Source of the DNA: Lachnospiraceae bacterium
GTDB lineage: Bacteria > Bacillota > Clostridia > Lachnospirales > Lachnospiraceae
NCBI GenBank assembly: GCA_015057865.1
Contig: SVDH01000009.1
Span: 1-64,000 of the forward strand
Length of the DNA stretch: 64,000 nucleotides
Reading direction: 5' to 3'
The position numbers were made by a program, and so were the translations under genes. The notes beneath the pieces are model-generated. The model ran no database searches. It was not told where the DNA came from and saw nothing but the letters and a program-made list of their open reading frames with translations. Positions 25,779 through 34,403 of the stretch are shown here, in pieces; the first letter of the stretch is position 1, and every line of letters begins with the position of its first letter.

Positions 25779-27089
25779 ATGTATCGGGAAATTGCGAAGC
25801 TGATCATGTACGGAGATCTTGACCATTCCAGTGTGCTTTATGAAATGGGCGAGATTTTTCGTGATTTTGAAGAAAAAGAGAGCTCTCCGGCGAAGCTGAC
25901 ACAAAAGGTTTATACTGCCGTGAAGCATCTTTTGATGGTAGCGACGGATTACGGGTTTGATAAAAATCTGTGGCATAACTATCTGACCTGGTTTTTCATC
26001 ATGAATGAGAATCCGTTTTCACTGACCTGTGAAAAGGTTGGTGCCAATAACGGTAGTGTAAATCACTTCGCGACAAATGATTTTGCGGTAATGAAGGCGC
26101 TGTTTGATTATGATTTCAAACCGATCGAAGAGGCGCTTGGTATAGACTGCTTTTCGATGATCTCAAACTATCAGTCGATCCAGAAAAAGGATCTGATGTA
26201 CAATCACAATGTCAGCGAAAAGGTGCAGGCACTGTCGGCGCGGCTGGAAACGGCGGATACGGCAGAGGATTTTTTTGATATCGTTACAGGATTCTATAAA
26301 GATTTTGGCGTTGGCATGTTTGGCCTGAATAAAGCATTCCGGATCCGGGAGAATACAAGCGGTGATCTTACATTTTTACCGATCAATAATATGGACACCG
26401 TAATGCTTACAGACCTCGTTGGCTATGAGCTGCAGAAGGAAAAACTGGTGGAAAACACACGTGCTTTTGTGCGCGGTGCCAAGGCCAACAATGTACTGCT
26501 TTACGGGGATGCGGGAACCGGGAAGTCGACCAGCGTAAAAGCGATCGTCAATGAGTTCTATGATCAGGGGCTCAGGATGATCGAGATTTATAAGCACCAG
26601 TTCGGACAGCTTTCCAATGTGATCGCACAGATCAAGAACAGGAATTACCGGTTTATCATTTATATGGATGATCTTTCCTTTGAAGAGTTCGAGATCGAGT
26701 ATAAATTCCTGAAAGCTGTGATCGAGGGCGGTGTTGAGACAAAACCGGACAATATTCTGATCTATGCAACATCAAACCGCAGACACCTGATCAAAGAGAC
26801 ATGGAATGACAGAAACGACGTTGAGGTCAGCCAGGGAATGCACCGTTCCGATACGATGCAGGAGAAGCTCTCATTGGTTGCACGATTTGGTGTTACGATC
26901 TTCTATGGAAAACCATCACAGAAAGAGTATTTCGAGATCGTAAAACATCTTGCAAAAGAAGCCGGTATCGAGATGGAGGAAGAAGAACTGCTTGCCGGTG
27001 CAAATAAATGGGAACTTTCGCATGGCGGTATTTCGGGAAGAACAGCGACACAATATGTCAATCATTTGCTTTCAAGTGAATGTGAATGA
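25779..27089 (+). CDS. DUF815-type AAA ATPase
   Basis: A 436-residue protein whose second half is a P-loop ATPase of the DUF815 family. The Walker A motif is GDAGTGKS (243-250) and the Walker B is IIYMDDLSFEEF near residue 285; an ATSNRRH sensor segment and an arginine-rich RHLIKETWNDR stretch follow. The N-terminal 200 residues are helical and unrecognised. The family function is not established. AAGGAG lies 6 bp before the ATG at 25779. It is followed at 22 bp by the beta-CASP nuclease gene, so the two may be one unit. Confidence 0.82.
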   Translation: MYREIAKLIMYGDLDHSSVLYEMGEIFRDFEEKESSPAKLTQKVYTAVKHLLMVATDYGFDKNLWHNYLTWFFIMNENPFSLTCEKVGANNGSVNHFATNDFAVMKALFDYDFKPIEEALGIDCFSMISNYQSIQKKDLMYNHNVSEKVQALSARLETADTAEDFFDIVTGFYKDFGVGMFGLNKAFRIRENTSGDLTFLPINNMDTVMLTDLVGYELQKEKLVENTRAFVRGAKANNVLLYGDAGTGKSTSVKAIVNEFYDQGLRMIEIYKHQFGQLSNVIAQIKNRNYRFIIYMDDLSFEEFEIEYKFLKAVIEGGVETKPDNILIYATSNRRHLIKETWNDRNDVEVSQGMHRSDTMQEKLSLVARFGVTIFYGKPSQKEYFEIVKHLAKEAGIEMEEEELLAGANKWELSHGGISGRTATQYVNHLLSSECE

Positions 27090-27110
27090 TAAAAAGAAAG
27101 GGTGCAGGAT

Positions 27111-28709
27111 ATGAAAGTAAGTTTTATAGGCGCAGCACATGAGGTGACAGGCAGCTGTCATATGATTACGGTTGGCGACAAACATTATCTGGTGGATTGC
27201 GGTATGGAACAGGGCCCGGATCTTTATGAGAATCAAAGGTTGCCGGTATCCGCGTCCGATATTGAGGCAGTGTTTCTGACACATGCCCATATTGATCATT
27301 CCGGTCTGCTTCCATTGTTATACAAAGAAGGCTTCCGCGGTCAGATCTTTGCAACCAATGCAACAACACAGCTTTGTGTGATCATGCTTAAGGACAGTGC
27401 CCACATCCAGGAGCAGGAGGCGGAATGGAAGAACAGAAAAGCGATGCGTGCCGGAAGTGCTAAGGTGGAACCGATCTATAGTGTAGAGGATGCGGAAAAT
27501 GCGCTCACGCTGTTTGTTCCCTGCGATTATGACCAGGATGTGGAAGTCAATGAAATGATCACGCTGTGCTTCCGTGATGCAGGCCATCTTCTGGGTTCGT
27601 CCTTTATTGAGATCAAAGTAAAAGAGGATGGAGAGGAGACGAAGCTTGTCTTTTCCGGTGACCTTGGAAATGGGAACCGTGTGCTGATCCGTGATCCGGA
27701 AGTGCCAAAAGATGCGGATTATCTGTTCATCGAGTCAACTTACGGTGACCGCCTGCACGATACACCGCCGGATTATGCGGTAGAGCTTGCGAAAATCCTG
27801 CAGATGACATTCCAAAGAGGAGGAAATGTTGTGATCCCGGCATTTGCAGTCGGCAGAACGCAGGAAATGCTTTACTACATGCGCGAGATCAAGCAGCGTC
27901 AGCTTCTGCCTGACTTTGCAGGGTTTAAAGTATATGTTGACAGCCCGATGGCGGTTGAAGCGACCAATATTTTCAATCGCAACGTGCTGGAATGCTTCCG
28001 GCAGAAAGATGTTGAACTGATCCGGCAGGGGGTCAATCCGATCCGGTTCCAGGGACTTGAGGTTTCCGTTACCAGTGATGATTCAAAAGCGATCAATTTC
28101 GTTGAGGAGCCGATCGTGATCATCTCTGCTTCCGGTATGTGTGAGGCCGGCCGTATCAGACACCATTTAAAATACAATCTCTGGCGTCCTGAAAGCAGTG
28201 TTGTATTTGTCGGATATCAGGTGCCGGGTACGCTTGGCAACCAGCTGCTAAACGGTGTTTCAGAGGTAAAACTGTTCGGTGAGAAGATCAATGTTGCAGC
28301 ACAGATCATCAATCTTCCCGGAATCAGCGGACATGCAGACAGGGATCATCTGACCGCCTGGGTTGAAGGGATGGAGAAGAAACCGAAGCGTATCTTCGTC
28401 GTTCACGGTGAGGATGTTGTTACTGACAATTTTGCCGTACATCTGACAGAGACGACCGGTGTTCCGGCAATCGCACCGTACAGTGGAGATGTTTTTGATC
28501 TGACGACGAATACGCAGATCGCGATTGGCGACAGGAAGCGGAAGGCAAAGAAGAGCATTGTGTCGACTGCAAAACTTCTTCCTGTTTTGGCAGAAGCAGC
28601 GCAAAGACTTGCCGCACTGGTCCGTTCCTGTGCCGGTATGGCAAATAAGGATCAGAAAAAGCTGGCGAACCAGATCAATGAGATTTGCGATCGTTGGGAA
28701 AAGAAATAA
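27111..28709 (+). CDS. Beta-CASP metallo-beta-lactamase-fold ribonuclease
   Basis: A 532-residue protein with the metallo-beta-lactamase motif THAHIDHSG (His58, His60, Asp62, His63), further metal ligands in GDLG and DAGHLLGS, the inserted beta-CASP domain (about 200-350) and the C-terminal RMMBL part with SGHADRDHL. The closest family is the bacterial and archaeal CPSF-like nucleases that process RNA, not the RNase J group. The last 70 residues are an extra helical and basic tail. The ATG at 27111 is used because the GTG upstream would leave no spacing for the AAAGGG ribosome site. Confidence 0.85.
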   Translation: MKVSFIGAAHEVTGSCHMITVGDKHYLVDCGMEQGPDLYENQRLPVSASDIEAVFLTHAHIDHSGLLPLLYKEGFRGQIFATNATTQLCVIMLKDSAHIQEQEAEWKNRKAMRAGSAKVEPIYSVEDAENALTLFVPCDYDQDVEVNEMITLCFRDAGHLLGSSFIEIKVKEDGEETKLVFSGDLGNGNRVLIRDPEVPKDADYLFIESTYGDRLHDTPPDYAVELAKILQMTFQRGGNVVIPAFAVGRTQEMLYYMREIKQRQLLPDFAGFKVYVDSPMAVEATNIFNRNVLECFRQKDVELIRQGVNPIRFQGLEVSVTSDDSKAINFVEEPIVIISASGMCEAGRIRHHLKYNLWRPESSVVFVGYQVPGTLGNQLLNGVSEVKLFGEKINVAAQIINLPGISGHADRDHLTAWVEGMEKKPKRIFVVHGEDVVTDNFAVHLTETTGVPAIAPYSGDVFDLTTNTQIAIGDRKRKAKKSIVSTAKLLPVLAEAAQRLAALVRSCAGMANKDQKKLANQINEICDRWEKK

Positions 28710-28781
28710 ATTGATTCTTGCTTTTTTGTGAAAAAGACAGTAATCTGGAACAATAATACATACAAAAAAGAGAGAAGGATT

Positions 28782-29528
28782 ATGATAGATTTATTAGATT
28801 CACATACACACAGTCTTGTCAGCGGGCATGCATATAACTCCATCAACGAGATGATCGCGCAGGCAAGAGAAAAAGATTTAAAACTGATCGCGGTTACGGA
28901 GCATGGACCGGCGATGCTTGGAAGCTGTGGGGAGCTTTACTTTAGGAATCTAAAGATTCAGCCAAGAAACCGTGACGAACTCTGGACGCTGTTTGGAGCT
29001 GAAGTCAACATTCTGGACTGGACAGGTAAGATCGATCTGATGGAAAGTACCTTAAAGCAGCTTGATGTTGTGATCGCAAGCATTCATCCGCCAACCTATA
29101 CGAAAATAGAAGATGCCGATGAAGATGTGATCGCAGAGAAAAACACAACGGCCTATATCCGGACGATGCAGAACCCCTATATTAATATCATCGGCCACCC
29201 GGATGACGGCAGATATCCGGTGCATTACGATGAGCTGGTCCGTGCTGCAAAGGCATATCACGTTCTGTTGGAGGTGAATAACACTTCCTTCCTGGAGCGC
29301 AATTATCGTCAGAATGCCAGGGAAAACTATATGAAGATGCTTACATACTGTAAGCAGTATGAAGAACCGGTCATCATCAATTCTGATGCACACCTTGATC
29401 TGGAAGTGGGTGAGCATACGGAAGCGTGGAATCTGATCAAAGAAGCAGACTTCCCTGAGCGCTTGATCGTAAACACTGATCTTGATCTGTACTTCTCATA
29501 TATTAATTACAATCCTTTGTTTAAATGA
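28782..29528 (+). CDS. PHP-domain phosphatase (YcdX family)
   Basis: A 248-residue member of the PHP metal-dependent phosphoesterase superfamily. The DSHTHS motif (6-11), TEHGP, and downstream His/Asp positions in GHPDDGRYP and NSDAHLD supply the trinuclear metal site. YcdX-type proteins are phosphatases of uncertain natural substrate. The ATG at 28782 follows AGAAGGA; a longer form would begin in the AT-rich gap. It stands alone between the nuclease and yerC genes. Confidence 0.83.
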   Translation: MIDLLDSHTHSLVSGHAYNSINEMIAQAREKDLKLIAVTEHGPAMLGSCGELYFRNLKIQPRNRDELWTLFGAEVNILDWTGKIDLMESTLKQLDVVIASIHPPTYTKIEDADEDVIAEKNTTAYIRTMQNPYINIIGHPDDGRYPVHYDELVRAAKAYHVLLEVNNTSFLERNYRQNARENYMKMLTYCKQYEEPVIINSDAHLDLEVGEHTEAWNLIKEADFPERLIVNTDLDLYFSYINYNPLFK

Positions 29529-29549
29529 GATTCATAGTAGATTTAACTC

Positions 29550-29578
29550 TTTACTTTACAACGTTAAAATGTTAAAAT
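29550..29578 (+). promoter_or_regulatory. Promoter of yerC-pcrA
   Basis: TTTACT (29550-29555), a 17-bp spacer and TAAAAT (29573-29578), 20 bp before the yerC ATG. Confidence 0.5.
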
Positions 29579-29597
29579 GAGCGGCAGGAGGTGCAAG

Positions 29598-29888
29598 ATG
29601 AGTAAAACAATTCGAACAGAGGCAGTGGATCATCTTTTTGAAGCGATCCTGCTGCTTAAGGATAAAGAGGAATGCTATACTTTTTTTGAAGATGTGTGTA
29701 CGGTGAATGAACTTTTATCCCTCTCACAGCGCTTTGAAGTGGCGTACATGCTGCGGGAGAAAAAGACTTATCTTGATATTGCAGAAAAGACCGGTGCATC
29801 TACCGCTACGATCAGTCGTGTCAATCGTTCATTGAATTATGGAAAAGACGGTTATGATATGATCTTTGATCGTATGTTGAAAGAATAG
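29598..29888 (+). CDS. yerC: YerC/YecD family TrpR-like protein
   Basis: A 96-residue DNA-binding protein of the TrpR-related YerC/YecD family. The helix-turn-helix EKTGASTATISRVNRSL lies at about residues 62-78. The ligand and target of this family are unknown. AGGAGG lies 6 bp before the ATG at 29598; an earlier ATG in the same frame has no ribosome site. In Bacillus subtilis the homologue also lies near pcrA, and here pcrA follows at 8 bp, which supports the assignment. Confidence 0.85.
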   Translation: MSKTIRTEAVDHLFEAILLLKDKEECYTFFEDVCTVNELLSLSQRFEVAYMLREKKTYLDIAEKTGASTATISRVNRSLNYGKDGYDMIFDRMLKE

Positions 29889-29896
29889 GAGTGTTT

Positions 29897-32146
29897 ATGC
29901 AACTCAATAACGAGCAGCAGAAAGCGGTTCTCCATGTTGATGGACCGCTTTTAATATTGGCCGGAGCAGGCTCCGGAAAGACACGGGTTTTGACAAACCG
30001 GATCGCCCGCCTGATCAGTGAATGCAATGTTTCGCCATGGAACATCCTCGCGATCACATTTACCAACAAGGCGGCAGATGAGATGCGCGAGAGGATCGAT
30101 GATCTTGTCGGTCTTGGATCCGAGAGTATCTGGGTTGCGACCTTTCATTCGACCTGTGTCAGAATTCTCAGACGGTTTATCGACCGGATCGGATATGATA
30201 CGAATTTTTCGATCTATGATGCAGATGATCAGAAGAACGTCATGAAAGAGATCATCAAGCGTCGTAAGATCGATACCAAAATGTATAAAGAACGCTTTTT
30301 CCTGAACGCCATTTCATCTGCAAAGGATGAACTGGTCTCACCGGAGGCTTTTAAAGAGCAGGCGGGGGAGGATTTTATCAAAAAGATGCAGGCTGATATA
30401 TACGAGGAGTATCAGAAGACCCTGCATAAGAGCAATGCGCTCGATTTCGATGATCTGATCTATCTTTGCGTGAAGCTTTTAAAGCAGGATAAAGAGGTTC
30501 GTGATTATTATCAGGACAGATTCCGCTATATTTCCGTTGACGAATATCAGGATACCAATACGGCACAGTTTGAGTTGGTGCGCCTGCTGGCCGGAAAATA
30601 CAAGAATCTTTGCGTTGTCGGTGATGATGATCAGTCGATTTATAAATTCCGCGGCGCAAACATCAAAAACATCCTGAATTTTGAAAAGCATTATCCAAAT
30701 GCAAAGGTGATCAAGCTTGAGCAGAACTATCGTTCCACCCAGAATATCCTGGATGCGGCAAATGCTGTGATCTCGCACAATATGGGACGGAAGGAAAAAC
30801 GTCTCTGGACGGATCAGGAAGCCGGTGATAAGATCGGATTCTATCAGTTTGATACGGCTTATGAAGAAGCAGAGCATATCGCATATGAGATTTCATCACT
30901 TGTCCGTAGAAATGAGTTTTCCTATGGAGAATGCGCGATCCTTTACAGGACCAATGCGCAGTCGCGCCTGTTGGAAGAAAAACTGGTATCTGCCAATATT
31001 CCGTATAAGATCATCGGCGGGATCAATTTCTATTCCAGAAAAGAGATCAAAGATGTTCTGGCTTATTTAAAGACGATTGAAAACGGGCAGGACGATCTGG
31101 CGGTCCGCCGGATCATCAATGTGCCAAAACGCGGCATCGGCGCGACGACGATCGGCCGGATTCAGGAATTTGCAGATGAGCAGGGGATGCCGTTTTTTGA
31201 TGCTTGCCGTCAGATCGAGTTAATTCCGACGATCAAAAAGGCAGCAGATAAGATCAGAGATTTTGCAAATTTCATTCTGGTATGCAGGGCACAGCTGGCA
31301 GAAGGCGGCATCGGGGAAATGACGAAATACCTGCTGGATGCGACAGGTTATATTGATGACCTTCGCGCAGAGCATGATGAGGAAGCGGATGCGCGGATCG
31401 AAAATATCGAAGAGCTCTTAAATAAGATCACAGACTATGAAGAGACGGCAGAGAATCCGACATTGACGGAGTTTTTGGATGAGGTATCTCTTGTCGCTGA
31501 TATTGATAATCTTGAAGAAGGCCAGGACTATGTTGCATTGATGACGCTTCACAGCGCAAAGGGGCTGGAATTTGCCAATGTTTACATTTCGGGGATGGAG
31601 GATGGTCTTTTCCCGAGCTATATGACGATCACGGCAGATGATGAGTCAGAGATGGAGGAAGAACGCAGGCTGGCATATGTGGGAATCACCAGGGCGAAAA
31701 AACGTTTGACACTGACCTGTGCGAAAACCAGAATGACCCGGGGGGAAATGCAGTATAATAAAGTATCGCGTTTCCTTGCTGAGATCCCGAAAAAACTATT
31801 GACCGGAAACGGACGCCAGGAAGATGCGCTGCCGCTTTATCAGCAGGCAAACCGTGGATTTGCACAGGCCAGAAAGAGCTTTCGCAGTGAGGATGTGTAT
31901 GGCGTTGCAAGAGCAAAGAGCAGCAAAGCACCGTCAGACGTGCCAAAAGCAAAGAACATCGGCAATGCCGGTGCGGCCGGAAAACCGGATTATAATGAAG
32001 GGGACCGTGTACGACATCCGAAGTTTGGAGAGGGCACTGTGACATCGATGGTGCTTGGCGGCCGGGATTATGAAGTGACGGTTGATTTTGATGATTTTGG
32101 CACAAAAAAGATGTTCGCACAGTTTGCAAAAATGAATCGGATATGA
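29897..32146 (+). CDS. pcrA: ATP-dependent DNA helicase PcrA/UvrD
   Basis: A 749-residue superfamily 1A helicase for repair and rolling-circle replication. The Walker A is AGAGSGKT (22-29). Other helicase motifs are ATFHSTCVRILRR (Ia region), VDEYQDTN (II), VGDDDQSIYKFRGA (III) and VGITRAKKRLTL (VI). The last 50 residues form the Tudor-like domain of PcrA (RVRHPKFGEGTV). The ATG at 29897 has AGGAG 5 bp upstream. It is preceded by yerC and followed by a small membrane-protein gene. Confidence 0.95.
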   Translation: MQLNNEQQKAVLHVDGPLLILAGAGSGKTRVLTNRIARLISECNVSPWNILAITFTNKAADEMRERIDDLVGLGSESIWVATFHSTCVRILRRFIDRIGYDTNFSIYDADDQKNVMKEIIKRRKIDTKMYKERFFLNAISSAKDELVSPEAFKEQAGEDFIKKMQADIYEEYQKTLHKSNALDFDDLIYLCVKLLKQDKEVRDYYQDRFRYISVDEYQDTNTAQFELVRLLAGKYKNLCVVGDDDQSIYKFRGANIKNILNFEKHYPNAKVIKLEQNYRSTQNILDAANAVISHNMGRKEKRLWTDQEAGDKIGFYQFDTAYEEAEHIAYEISSLVRRNEFSYGECAILYRTNAQSRLLEEKLVSANIPYKIIGGINFYSRKEIKDVLAYLKTIENGQDDLAVRRIINVPKRGIGATTIGRIQEFADEQGMPFFDACRQIELIPTIKKAADKIRDFANFILVCRAQLAEGGIGEMTKYLLDATGYIDDLRAEHDEEADARIENIEELLNKITDYEETAENPTLTEFLDEVSLVADIDNLEEGQDYVALMTLHSAKGLEFANVYISGMEDGLFPSYMTITADDESEMEEERRLAYVGITRAKKRLTLTCAKTRMTRGEMQYNKVSRFLAEIPKKLLTGNGRQEDALPLYQQANRGFAQARKSFRSEDVYGVARAKSSKAPSDVPKAKNIGNAGAAGKPDYNEGDRVRHPKFGEGTVTSMVLGGRDYEVTVDFDDFGTKKMFAQFAKMNRI

Positions 32147-32215
32147 TAAACTCGGTTACATGAAGGTTACTTATATAAAGAGCGTTCATTAGATTTCAAA
32201 AAAGGAGCGGATATT

Positions 32216-32479
32216 ATGAGAAGTGTAGAGGATATGGCAGCATTATCCAGGCTGGCGAAACTGATCAAAAGAGAAGAAGAAGACGACAAATTAAAGACAA
32301 TACTGATCATTGTCGGGCTGATTGCGATCGCAGCAGTAGTAGCGTATTGCGTATACCGCTATTTTAGACCGGATTATCTGGATGATTTTGATGATTTCGA
32401 TGATGACTTTGACGAGGATTTCTTTGATGATGATGTAGCTGAGATCAAAGAGCCGGTTTTTGAAGACGACGAAGCATAA
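32216..32479 (+). CDS. Small single-pass membrane protein with acidic tail
   Basis: An 87-residue protein with a charged N-terminal helix (1-27), one membrane helix (about 28-47) and a C-terminal tail made almost entirely of Asp, Glu and Phe (55-80). AAAAAGGAGCG lies before the ATG. I do not recognise a family. The same layout, a membrane segment next to a strongly acidic stretch, also appears in the L,D-transpeptidase and the 25123 protein. A terminator follows at 33 bp. Confidence 0.7.
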   Translation: MRSVEDMAALSRLAKLIKREEEDDKLKTILIIVGLIAIAAVVAYCVYRYFRPDYLDDFDDFDDDFDEDFFDDDVAEIKEPVFEDDEA

Positions 32480-32511
32480 AAGATAGTTGTCTGAATAATC
32501 TTGAACATGTA

Positions 32512-32552
32512 AAAAGGACTGCTCATATGAAGATATATGCGGCAGTCCTTTT
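32512..32552 (+). terminator. Terminator after the acidic-tail protein gene
   Basis: An 11-bp stem (32512-32522 with 32542-32552) begins with AAAA and ends with TTTT, and the loop contains a further ATAT-rich pairing. Confidence 0.75.
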
Positions 32553-32574
32553 GTGTATATGAAAAGGAATATCC

Positions 32575-33972
32575 GTGAAAAAAGGGGAAATTTATGAAGG
32601 GAAGGTAGAAAAGACCACCTTTCCGAATAAAGGACATGTATATGTAGAGGGAAAACCGGAGCCGGTGACCGTGAAAAACGCATTGCCGGGGCAGACGGTT
32701 TCTTTTTGCCTTACAAAAAAGAAACATGGGAAGTTTGAAGGGAATCTGCTTTCTGTGGTCACGCCCGGCCGGGATGAATTGGCAAAACCGGCGTGCGTTC
32801 ATGCGGGAATCTGCGGTGGCTGTATTTATCAGTCGCTTCCGTATGAAAAGCAGCTTCAGATCAAACAAGAGCAGGTGCTTTCGCTGCTGCGCCCTGTGCT
32901 GCCGGATGCGGATGAATTGTTTGAGGGAATAAAGAAAAGCCCCAGGCAGTTTGGATACCGCAACAAGATGGAATATACCTTTGGGGATGAATACAAAGGC
33001 GGACCGCTTTCTGTGGGAATGCACAAGCGGGGCGCTTTTTATGACATTGTACCCGTAACGGGATGCCGGATCGCGGATGCGGATTTTGGAATGATCTTAA
33101 AAGCAACCGGAGATTATTTTAGAGAGCGGAAGATCCCTCATTTTCACCGGATGCGGCATGACGGGTATCTCAGACATCTTCTGGTCAGAAAGGCAGCATA
33201 TACAGAAGAGATCCTGATCGATCTTGTGACAACGGGAGCGAATCTGTATGAAACGGGACTGATCACCGAATGGAAAGATCTCATATTAAAACTGCCTTTG
33301 GAGGGGAAGATTGCTGGTATTCTTCATACGACGAATGACAGCGTGGCTGACGTGGTAAAAGATGAAGGCACACAGATTCTTTATGGCAGGGATTCCTTTG
33401 AAGAAACCTGCCTTGGATTATCCTTTACGATCACACCGTTTTCTTTTTTCCAGACCAATTCTCTTGGTGCGGAAGTACTGTATGAAACGGCGCGGGAGTA
33501 TATTTCAGGAGAACTGGATGAATCTGAAAAGATCGTTTATGACCTCTACAGCGGGACAGGGACGATCGCGCAGCTTCTCGCACCGGCCGCCAAGAAGGTG
33601 ATCGGTGTTGAGATCGTGGAAGAGGCAGTGGATGCTGCCAGGATCAATGCGAAAAAGAATGGATTGGATAACTGCGAGTTCCTTGCAGGGGATGTGTTAA
33701 AAGTATTGGATGAGATTACGGAAAAACCGGATCTGATCGTACTCGATCCACCGCGTGACGGCGTGCATCCGAAAGCCTTGAATCACATCATTTCATATGA
33801 TGTGGATTCAATCCTTTACATTTCATGCAAGCCGACCAGTCTGGCACGGGATCTGGTTCCTTTGCAGGCAGGGGGATACCGGGTCAGACGGCTTTGCTGT
33901 GTGGACATGTTTCCCGGCACGGCAAATGTTGAAACCGTGGCACTTTTATCGAAAAGGCGGGAAAGGATATGA
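32575..33972 (+). CDS. RlmD/TrmA-type uracil-5 RNA methyltransferase
   Basis: A 465-residue SAM-dependent methyltransferase that makes 5-methyluridine in rRNA or tRNA. The N-terminal TRAM domain (about 1-60) is followed by an iron-sulfur cluster site with Cys74, Cys80 and Cys83 and a further cysteine near 162. The SAM pocket is DLYSGTGTIAQLL, the DPPRDG motif follows, and the catalytic cysteine lies in LYISCKPTSL. It starts with GTG, with AAGGA 6 bp upstream. Members are named RlmD or RlmCD in Firmicutes; which uridine is modified is not visible. Its stop overlaps the next gene start (ATGA). Confidence 0.88.
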   Translation: MKKGEIYEGKVEKTTFPNKGHVYVEGKPEPVTVKNALPGQTVSFCLTKKKHGKFEGNLLSVVTPGRDELAKPACVHAGICGGCIYQSLPYEKQLQIKQEQVLSLLRPVLPDADELFEGIKKSPRQFGYRNKMEYTFGDEYKGGPLSVGMHKRGAFYDIVPVTGCRIADADFGMILKATGDYFRERKIPHFHRMRHDGYLRHLLVRKAAYTEEILIDLVTTGANLYETGLITEWKDLILKLPLEGKIAGILHTTNDSVADVVKDEGTQILYGRDSFEETCLGLSFTITPFSFFQTNSLGAEVLYETAREYISGELDESEKIVYDLYSGTGTIAQLLAPAAKKVIGVEIVEEAVDAARINAKKNGLDNCEFLAGDVLKVLDEITEKPDLIVLDPPRDGVHPKALNHIISYDVDSILYISCKPTSLARDLVPLQAGGYRVRRLCCVDMFPGTANVETVALLSKRRERI

Positions 33973-34394
33973 TCAATCTTACTCATTATAAATATGTCAG
34001 GATCCAGGGAAAAGAACTGGCAAAAAATACGATGTACGCAAAGGGCGTATTCAGCATGTGCTGGCAATTGGTGCAGGATGATGCAATGGAAGAAGAGGAC
34101 AGAGATCTGTACATGGAGATCGACTCCTGGTTTGCAGAGCATCTTCCCTGGCCGCCGCAGTGTAAAAAACAGGAGCCTGTCATCTGCTGGTTTAAGGTTG
34201 AGAAAGCAGAGGAAATGATGAAAATGATCCGACCGGCACTTTGGCTGCTGGAAAAATATCATCATGAGTATTATCTGGTTTTTACAAATTTTCCCGGTGA
34301 GATCGTTTATGAGGATGAATATCAGGTTGCTGCGTTAACAGATGGTGAGATCAGGATTGCTGAAGTGCAGGAGTCCTGGTCGCCGGAGGATTAA
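33969..34394 (+). CDS. Uncharacterised 141-residue cytosolic protein
   Basis: A protein of 141 residues with no membrane helix or signal peptide. It is rich in Trp, Met and acidic residues (WPPQCKK, AEEMMKMIRPALWLLEKYHHEYYL). No family is recognised. The ATG overlaps the last bases of the methyltransferase gene (ATGA, 33969-33972), so it is translationally coupled to it. The antiporter gene starts 9 bp later, so it belongs to a tight three-gene run. Confidence 0.65.
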   Translation: MINLTHYKYVRIQGKELAKNTMYAKGVFSMCWQLVQDDAMEEEDRDLYMEIDSWFAEHLPWPPQCKKQEPVICWFKVEKAEEMMKMIRPALWLLEKYHHEYYLVFTNFPGEIVYEDEYQVAALTDGEIRIAEVQESWSPED

Positions 34395-34403
34395 GGATCA
34401 CAT

